Shown: piece by piece, positions 1-4,271 of the stretch
Layout: each line of letters starts with the position of its first letter
How positions within the stretch are numbered: position 1 is the first letter of the stretch
Assembly (NCBI GenBank): GCA_002256595.1
Contig: NOLC01000101.1
Location: forward strand, 1-7,965
Direction: 5' to 3'
Length of the DNA stretch: 7,965 nt
Source of the DNA: Methanosaeta sp. NSP1
GTDB taxonomy: Archaea; Halobacteriota; Methanosarcinia; Methanotrichales; Methanotrichaceae
The notes under the pieces: model-generated
Databases searched by the model: none
What the model saw: the letters and a program-made list of their open reading frames with translations, nothing else
Told to the model about the DNA's origin: nothing
Position numbers and translations under genes: made by a program

Positions 1-497
1 ATGGACCGGTCAAAAGAGTCAATTGCCCCCTCAAGCTCACCCATATTTCCAAGAGCCGCTCCCCGGTTGCTCCAGATCCTGGCTCCGCCGGGATTTATAT
101 CGATGGCCTTGTCATAGCATATGACCGCCTCCCTGAATCGTCCCAGCCGATCCAGGACAACTCCTTTGTTATACCAGGCTCTGACGTACTTGGGATCCTG
201 CTCTATTATCTGGTCGAATAAGGCCATAGCTCCATCATATCTCTTCTGTTTGTAGAAGACGACCCCCTTATTGTTCAGAGCATCTGTATACTGCGGATCG
301 ATCTTCAAGGCTGCATCAAAAGAGTCTATTGCATCCTGATGCCGGTCCATGCGGCATAATGCCAGGCCCCTGCGATTGTACAGCTCTTTATTCTCCGAAT
401 CTCTCTCCATGGCCCTATCGTAGAACAAGACCGCATCCTCGAATTCGCCCCGACGATACAGTTCATCAGCTTCCTCTGCCAGGGAGATCGCATCCAT
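1..497 (-). CDS. TPR-repeat protein, N-terminal part (runs off the left edge)
   Basis: An open minus-strand frame of 165 codons with no stop before the window edge, so only the N-terminus is seen. It consists almost wholly of 34-residue tetratricopeptide repeats: units at about residues 5-38, 39-72, 73-106, 107-140 and a partial one from 141. Each has the usual small/aromatic pattern, for example 'AWYNKGVVLDRLGRF' and 'AIDINP'. TPR arrays form helical scaffolds that bind other proteins; the partner cannot be told from sequence. No signal peptide or membrane segment is seen, so it is probably cytoplasmic. I chose the ATG at 497-495 because a GGAG (510-507) lies 9 nt upstream and a TATA-like box (551-544) lies about 50 bp upstream. 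The frame stays open upstream to about 597 but has no further ATG. It is divergent from the aldo/keto reductase gene. Such proteins are abundant in Methanosarcinales. Confidence 0.85.
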   Translation of the reverse strand, partial: MDAISLAEEADELYRRGEFEDAVLFYDRAMERDSENKELYNRRGLALCRMDRHQDAIDSFDAALKIDPQYTDALNNKGVVFYKQKRYDGAMALFDQIIEQDPKYVRAWYNKGVVLDRLGRFREAVICYDKAIDINPGGARIWSNRGAALGNMGELEGAIDSFDRS

Positions 498-543
498 CCA
501 GGCCAGCTCCAAATATGAGGCAACAGTGAATATCAGCCTCTCC

Positions 544-551
544 TTTTTATA
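544..551. promoter_or_regulatory. TATA-like box, possibly shared by the divergent genes
   Basis: The box reads TTTTTATA on the plus strand and TATAAAAA on the minus strand. On the minus strand its centre is about 50 bp from the TPR gene ATG, placing a start site about 25 bp downstream near 522, and the sequence just upstream is purine-containing (GGGCAGAG), as a BRE would be. On the plus strand it is about 37 bp from the TTG of the reductase gene, close to the spacing of the other plus-strand genes here, but the plus-strand upstream flank is pyrimidine-rich. Use in both directions is inference. Confidence 0.45.
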
Positions 552-584
552 CTCTGCCCGGAGATATAGATTGGGGAAAGAATA

Positions 585-1439
585 TTGACCAGCATCACCT
601 TAAGGCCGTTCGGCGGGTCCGGCCCCTCAGTCACCCAGGTGGGCCTGGGCGGTGAGGGAGTGCTGCGAACATATGGGCGCGAGAATGAGGCCCAGGCAGT
701 GATAGAGGAGGCCGCCGCCCAGGGCATAACCTACTTTGATACCGCTCAGGCCTATTCAGGCAGCCAGGGCTACTACGGCAGCTTCTGGCAAAGCCGGGCA
801 AATTTGCGGCAGGCCGTATTTCAGACCAGCAAATCAGGAGAAAGGAGCTATGACGGAGCCATGGCCGATCTGAAGGACTCCTTGCAGATCATGGGGCTCG
901 AGAAACTGGACCTGTGGCAGATCCACGATGTAAGGACGCAGCAGGATATTGAGGAGATCGAAGGCCCGGACGGTGCCCTGAAGGCGTTCGTGGAGGCAAA
1001 AGAATCTGGACTGGTACGATTTTTGGGCGTCACCGGCCATTACGCTCCAAAGATCCTGGAGCATGCTGTGAAGAGATGGCCGGTGGACGCAGTCCTCATG
1101 CCGGTCAACCCGGCAGAAGCGGTTTTAGGCGGATTTTTTGATAGCACGATGGACGCAGCCAGAGACCGGGGCCTGGCCGTAATAGGAATGAAGGTGCTGG
1201 GAGCTTCTCACTGCATATCGCCGCAGCATGGCGTGACGGCAGAGCTGCTACTGCGCTTTGCCCTCTCACAGGAGATCTGCACCGCCATCGTTGGCTGCTC
1301 AAGTCCGGCAGAGGTCCGGGCCCTGGCGGAAGCCGGCAGGAATTTCGAGCCGCTGGCTGAAGAGGAGGAGAAGCATCTTCTGGAGCTGTTCCGGTCCCAA
1401 GCCAGGCGGCTGGCCTTCTACCGGGGAGTGATGGTCTGA
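585..1439 (+). CDS. Aldo/keto reductase family oxidoreductase
   Basis: 284-residue protein of the aldo/keto reductase superfamily, NAD(P)H-dependent (beta/alpha)8-barrel enzymes that reduce carbonyls. The N-terminus 'LRPFGGSGPSVTQVGLG' is the family opening. The catalytic tetrad can be placed at Asp52 (YFDTAQAY), Tyr57, Lys83 (QTSKSG) and His114 (LWQIHD). The C-terminal cofactor region is also recognisable (IGMKVLG near 200-206 and TAIVGCSSPAEV near 233-244, where the family binds the cofactor phosphate). It lacks the C-terminal ferredoxin-like cysteine cluster of some archaeal and bacterial relatives. The start is TTG at 585: the frame is closed by TAG at 567-569, the only other codons are non-start, and GGGGAAAG (573-580) is a plausible ribosome site. 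The substrate is unknown. It is soluble and probably cytoplasmic, and it is divergent from the TPR gene. Family assignment is firm; function beyond 'reductase' is not. Confidence 0.93.
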   Translation: MTSITLRPFGGSGPSVTQVGLGGEGVLRTYGRENEAQAVIEEAAAQGITYFDTAQAYSGSQGYYGSFWQSRANLRQAVFQTSKSGERSYDGAMADLKDSLQIMGLEKLDLWQIHDVRTQQDIEEIEGPDGALKAFVEAKESGLVRFLGVTGHYAPKILEHAVKRWPVDAVLMPVNPAEAVLGGFFDSTMDAARDRGLAVIGMKVLGASHCISPQHGVTAELLLRFALSQEICTAIVGCSSPAEVRALAEAGRNFEPLAEEEEKHLLELFRSQARRLAFYRGVMV

Positions 1440-1573
1440 TGGATCCGAAATTGAGTCTGCATTGCATTTTTCTCCTCACGGGGAGCCCTGACAACGCCAG
1501 ATGCCTGGCCATAAATCTCCTCTATATCTTCCTGGTGCCGAGCTTGGAGAATGACTCGATATCATCAAATTGA
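1439..1573 (+). CDS. Possible 44-residue ORF overlapping the reductase stop (doubtful)
   Basis: The reductase stop and an ATG overlap as TGATG at 1437-1441, the arrangement of translationally coupled genes. The frame runs 44 codons to TGA at 1571-1573. The product starts MDPKLSLHCIFLL and has a mildly hydrophobic middle (CLAINLLYIFLVPSL). No strong ribosome site stands out apart from GGGGAG inside the end of the reductase gene. I recognise no family, and the end overlaps the promoter of the stress-protein gene, so this may be a chance ORF. Confidence 0.18.
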   Translation: MDPKLSLHCIFLLTGSPDNARCLAINLLYIFLVPSLENDSISSN

Positions 1574-1580
1574 TATATTT
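1572..1580 (+). promoter_or_regulatory. TATA-like box of the UspA-family gene
   Basis: GATATATTT is a good match to the archaeal box A. Its centre is about 35 bp before the ATG at 1611, so transcription would begin near 1600 and leave a very short leader. It suggests that the stress-protein gene has its own transcript independent of the reductase gene. Confidence 0.55.
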
Positions 1581-1610
1581 TGCAGTAATACTGAGTAACG
1601 AGGAATGATC

Positions 1611-2543
1611 ATGTACAAGAAAGTTCTCGTTCCCACCGACTTCTCCAGTTATGCCCATAAGGTGCAGGATTGCCTAGCAGCCATACCAGGCATAGAGGAG
1701 ATAGTGCTTCTCCATGTCCTGGATGCCAGAAATCCCAAGGATCTGGAGGGCAAGGGATGGAGTTGGGATTCTTTAATTGATGAGGCCAGGACCAGGCTGG
1801 AAGAGCAGGCCGATCACCTCTCCTATCGGACGGGAAAAGAGCTTGAAATCAAGCCCATTCTTAAAGTCATAATCGAGCCGATGAGCGGCGCAGATGGGGT
1901 CAATCTGCAGAGGCCAAAGCCAGGATCGGGAGTGGATTTGGTGGATGTGGGCAGTGTAGGTCAGGCCATATCCAGGGTAGCAGCGGAGGAGACGGTATCT
2001 CTTATCTGCATGGGGGCGCAGGGTAAGGGCCTGATGGAAGGCATGCTCCTGGGTTCGGTCTCCACTGAGGTTCTGAGGCAGAGCGAGGCGGACCTGCTCA
2101 TCATCCGCCACCAGATCCTGCCTAAAGAAAGCGGAGAACACCAGGAAAATCTCTGCCGGGATATCTTCTCTAGGGTGATGCTTGCAACAGATTTCTCTTC
2201 CGCGGGAGGGGAGGCTGAAGCCAGGATTAAGGAGATGTCGGATGTCCATGAGATGCTGCTGGTCAATGTCATCGATAAAGAGAATGACTTTGCAGAAGCC
2301 GCCCAAAGGCTGAACCGGCTGAGAGAGGAGCTGGCTGCCCCTGGCAAAAATATCACCGTCCATGTGCTGCAGGGTCGCCCGTCCGACGAGATTCTATCTC
2401 TCAGCGAAAAGCATGATGTCTCCATGATCGTGATGTGCTCCCAGGGCAAGAGCTGGAGACGGCAGATCCGGGTGGGAAGCACCACCTTTGATGTAGTCCG
2501 GAGGGCAAAATACCCTGTTTTGGTGGTCCGGCCAGGGAAGTGA
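1611..2543 (+). CDS. Tandem universal stress protein (two UspA domains)
   Basis: 310-residue protein with two universal stress protein domains, at about residues 1-168 and 185-310. Each begins with the UspA signature strand (KKVLVPTDFS at the N-terminus; RVMLATDFS near 188). Domain 1 has the full ATP-binding pattern G-2X-G-9X-G-S (Gly135, Gly138, Gly148, Ser149). Domain 2 keeps G-9X-G-S (Gly279, Gly289, Ser290) but has Cys276 at the first glycine. UspA proteins are soluble nucleotide-binding stress-response proteins; the target is unknown. Domain 1 is longer than the usual 140-150 residues, with extra sequence at about residues 90-115 rich in Pro, Gly and Asp. I chose the second ATG (1611) over the ATG at 1605: GAGG at 1600-1603 is 7 nt from 1611 but only 1 nt from 1605, and MYKKVLVP is the usual family start. 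A TATA-like box lies upstream and a GC-rich stem-loop follows the stop. Confidence 0.93.
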   Translation: MYKKVLVPTDFSSYAHKVQDCLAAIPGIEEIVLLHVLDARNPKDLEGKGWSWDSLIDEARTRLEEQADHLSYRTGKELEIKPILKVIIEPMSGADGVNLQRPKPGSGVDLVDVGSVGQAISRVAAEETVSLICMGAQGKGLMEGMLLGSVSTEVLRQSEADLLIIRHQILPKESGEHQENLCRDIFSRVMLATDFSSAGGEAEARIKEMSDVHEMLLVNVIDKENDFAEAAQRLNRLREELAAPGKNITVHVLQGRPSDEILSLSEKHDVSMIVMCSQGKSWRRQIRVGSTTFDVVRRAKYPVLVVRPGK

Positions 2544-2548
2544 AACGA

Positions 2549-2595
2549 TGGCAGCGCGCCCTGCCGCGAGCGGCGGGGCATCCAAGGCGCTGCCG
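2549..2595 (+). terminator. GC-rich compound stem-loop after the stress-protein gene
   Basis: Five bases after the TGA, an outer stem GGCAGCGC (2550-2557) pairs with GCGCTGCC (2587-2594). Nested directly inside is a second stem GCCCTGCCG (2558-2566) with CGGCGGGGC (2571-2579), one G-U pair, and loop CGAG. A 7-nt bulge (2580-2586) sits on the right. That gives about 17 pairs, nearly all G-C. There is no T tract on either side, so it is not a standard poly-U archaeal terminator; it may be a 3' end stabiliser or a palindromic repeat element. The pairing is seen directly; the role is inferred. Confidence 0.5.
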
Positions 2596-2596
2596 C

Positions 2597-2777
2597 ATGA
2601 AATTGGGCCAGGTTAAGCTGATCCAAATCCAAATAAGGCATAATTTCCTCTGCCATATCTTTCGATCCATCGACATAAGGTTTATCCTCCTTTCTCGATC
2701 TTCCCTTCCATCTCCTCTATCAAATCCAGATACTCAAAGAGGCAGAAGTTTCTGCAGGCATACCGGCACTTCTTCTG
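2597..2777 (-). pseudogene. Possible frameshifted remnant of a small cysteine-containing protein
   Basis: On the minus strand, 2777-2682 reads KKCRYACRNFCLFEYLDLI and then EEMEGKIEKGG before TAA (2684-2682). It has a C-X3-C-X3-C cluster and natural-looking acidic helix composition. It has no start codon at its head and is closed upstream by TAA at 2780-2778. If one A is dropped from the AAA run just before that stop, the frame continues as EKEDKPYVDGSKDMAEEIM and then PYLDLDQLNLAQFHAA, also protein-like, until it meets the GC-rich stem-loop. I infer an old gene with a lost start and a one-base insertion. I do not recognise the family, and chance cannot be excluded. The rest of 2544-2832 shows only the stem-loop and the promoter of the protease gene. 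Confidence 0.35.
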
Positions 2778-2788
2778 TTAAACAAACT

Positions 2789-2798
2789 ATTTATATTA
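2789..2798 (+). promoter_or_regulatory. TATA-like box of the protease gene
   Basis: ATTTATATTA within an AT-rich stretch is a strong archaeal box A match. It is preceded by the purine-rich AAACAAAC (a BRE-like flank) and centred about 39 bp before the ATG at 2833. The predicted start of transcription is near 2820, giving a leader of roughly 13 nt that contains the GGGAG ribosome site (2822-2826). Confidence 0.6.
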
Positions 2799-2832
2799 AT
2801 AAAGACTCAATCACATCTTCAGGGAGCTAGCA

Positions 2833-4131
2833 ATGGTGAAATGGAAAAAGGATATTTGTATGGCTCTGATGCTCTGTTTCTTAGCATCCGCTTTAATGAT
2901 CATCACTTCAACTGCCTCTGAGGACCATTTCAGCAGATCCCGGTGCTACGCTGAACTGACCTCGGATATCATAGGCCATAGCCAGGAAAAGGCAAAATCC
3001 CTCTCAGACTGTGCCGATATTATCAGGCGGAAGGTTGATTCAAGGCATCCTAAGAAAGCTGTCAAGTATTATCCAACGGGATTGATAGTCACCGCCAGTG
3101 AACTGGCTGAGAACAGGAATAAAATTAGAGAAGCTAACCGCCTCATGAGAGCATCCGGCATCAATATATCCTATCCTGTATCATGGGACTGGAGAAGCAA
3201 GGGCTTCGTGACAGAGGTAAAGGATCAGCGCAACTGTGGTGCATGTGTCGCATTTGCCACATTGGCAGTGGAGGAATCTGCATGGCTGATCAGTAATTCA
3301 TCTAACAACTACGACCTGTCCGAATGGTATCTATTTCAGGCAGGCGGAGGCTACTGCGGCACAGGCTCTCAATATGAACGCATACTGATGGCGGCAAATG
3401 CTCCGGGCACAGTGAGAGAAGAATGCTGTCCTTATCTGGAATCGACTCTTTGCACCTCACCGCTCTATAATATATCATCCTGGAAGAAAATCTACACCTC
3501 AGCCGAGGCCAAAGAGCACATATCAAAGAGAGGGCCCCTGATGAGCGGGATGGAGGTCTATGAGGATTTCTTTTGGGTAGATAGCAATGAGATCTATGCC
3601 CAGAAGTGGGGCAGCCCTTACGGCTTTCACGCCATATGCATTGTGGGATATGATGATGCACAAGGTTGCTGGATAGTCAAGAACTCCTGGTCTAAGTTAT
3701 GGGGTGAGGGAGGATTTTGCAGGATAGCATATGATCAATGCGGAATTGGAACCGAATTTCCTTTCTATGCGATGGAAGTATCCCCGGCATCCGATCCGGT
3801 TCCTCTGCCCAAATCATTCAGTGCCAGGGTCATCTCCAGACCCACGGGAGTATACGATTTCGGCATAACCGAGCCGAATGACAAATGGGTGCTGAAGACG
3901 GATAAGTATGGAGCAGCAGGAGAGATCGGGATATATCCCAGCAGTCAGCGATTTGGGTATAAGCTCAGAACCTCTGATAAAATGACCTATTATTCGGACC
4001 AGGGCAAGAATGCAGATGGTCTTAATCATGCCGATGTTCTACATCTTTCCGACGGCAGAGCCTGGATCAGATGGAAAGGAATCACGAGCAATTATTCCTC
4101 TGATGTGCTTATCGAAGTGAAATACAAATAA
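2833..4131 (+). CDS. Secreted papain-family (C1A) cysteine protease
   Basis: 432-residue protein. Residues 1-29 look like a signal peptide (VKWKKD, then a hydrophobic run ending near STAS), with no lipobox, so it is probably exported. Residues 30-115 would be a pro-region. The peptidase domain starts at about 116 (SWDWRSKGFVTEVKDQ). All papain catalytic positions are present: oxyanion Gln132, nucleophile Cys138 (NCGACVAFA), His266 (GFHAICIVGYDD) and Asn284 (IVKNSWSKLWGEGG); Gln-to-Cys spacing is 6, as in papain. The residue after the nucleophile is Val139 instead of the usual Trp. Extra cysteines (175, 198, 199, 207, 279, 296, 303) suggest disulphides outside the cell. Residues about 320-432 form a C-terminal domain I do not recognise. 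The start is set by GGGAG (2822-2826), 6 nt from the ATG. It is a single gene with its own TATA-like box, convergent with the ATPase operon. The substrate is unknown. Confidence 0.93.
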   Translation: MVKWKKDICMALMLCFLASALMIITSTASEDHFSRSRCYAELTSDIIGHSQEKAKSLSDCADIIRRKVDSRHPKKAVKYYPTGLIVTASELAENRNKIREANRLMRASGINISYPVSWDWRSKGFVTEVKDQRNCGACVAFATLAVEESAWLISNSSNNYDLSEWYLFQAGGGYCGTGSQYERILMAANAPGTVREECCPYLESTLCTSPLYNISSWKKIYTSAEAKEHISKRGPLMSGMEVYEDFFWVDSNEIYAQKWGSPYGFHAICIVGYDDAQGCWIVKNSWSKLWGEGGFCRIAYDQCGIGTEFPFYAMEVSPASDPVPLPKSFSARVISRPTGVYDFGITEPNDKWVLKTDKYGAAGEIGIYPSSQRFGYKLRTSDKMTYYSDQGKNADGLNHADVLHLSDGRAWIRWKGITSNYSSDVLIEVKYK

Positions 4132-4147
4132 TCCCCAGGCCAGCGTT

Positions 4148-4183
4148 AGAGGCGATCCTGAGGCCTCTGTCCCCGATCTTTTT
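4148..4183 (+). terminator. Candidate terminator of the protease gene
   Basis: AGAGGC (4148-4153) pairs with GCCTCT (4163-4168) around a 9-nt loop, and a T5 run (4179-4183) follows 10 nt later. It lies 17 bp after the protease stop codon. A T-run downstream of a gene is the main archaeal termination signal; the stem is short and may be incidental. Confidence 0.4.
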
Positions 4184-4208
4184 GGCTGACATAAATCCTG
4201 GCTTTCCC

Positions 4209-4271
4209 GCTAGCGCCAATTGGATGGGAGAGGATGGATTATCTCCCGCAATCCTGAGAATTGGTGCTAGC
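4209..4271. repeat. Large imperfect inverted repeat at the convergent gene ends
   Basis: GCTAGCGCCAATT (4209-4221) is the reverse complement of AATTGGTGCTAGC (4259-4271) except for one position that can form a G-U or G-T pair. Inside, GGAT (4222-4225) can pair with ATCC (4251-4254), and GGGAGA (4226-4231) with TCTCCC (4242-4247). That makes about 23 pairs over 63 bases. The right arm contains the stop codon of the minus-strand ATPase (4269-4267). It sits between two convergent genes, so a bidirectional 3' end structure is the simplest reading; no T tract follows on either strand. A small mobile palindrome is the alternative. Confidence 0.6.

Noticed and set aside
1467..1485. T5 run and small CTCC/GGAG hairpin after the reductase gene as a terminator.
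   Set aside because: Only 4 pairs, with the T run before rather than after the stem; too weak to call.
1105..1512. Minus-strand frame of 135 codons opposite the end of the reductase gene.
   Set aside because: Pro/Arg/Ser-rich shadow translation antisense to a well supported reductase.
1605..1610. First ATG (1605) as the start of the stress protein.
   Set aside because: The GAGG ribosome site would be only 1 nt away; the ATG at 1611 has proper spacing and gives the usual MYKKVLVP start.
1773..2656. Long minus-strand frames (196 and 231 codons) opposite the universal stress protein gene.
   Set aside because: They lie antisense to a firm two-domain UspA gene and their translations have no recognisable family. 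Only the short piece outside the UspA gene (about 2597-2656) reads like protein, and it is treated with the remnant.
2540..2830. Plus-strand 96-codon frame from a GTG overlapping the UspA stop.
   Set aside because: Its translation is rich in Arg, Ile and Ser with no protein-like pattern, it runs through the GC stem-loop and the protease promoter, and it has no ribosome site.
4209..4271. Reading the 63-base inverted repeat as an insertion sequence or MITE.
   Set aside because: No target-site duplication is visible beside the arms, it is very short, and no second copy is in the window; a 3' end structure is simpler.
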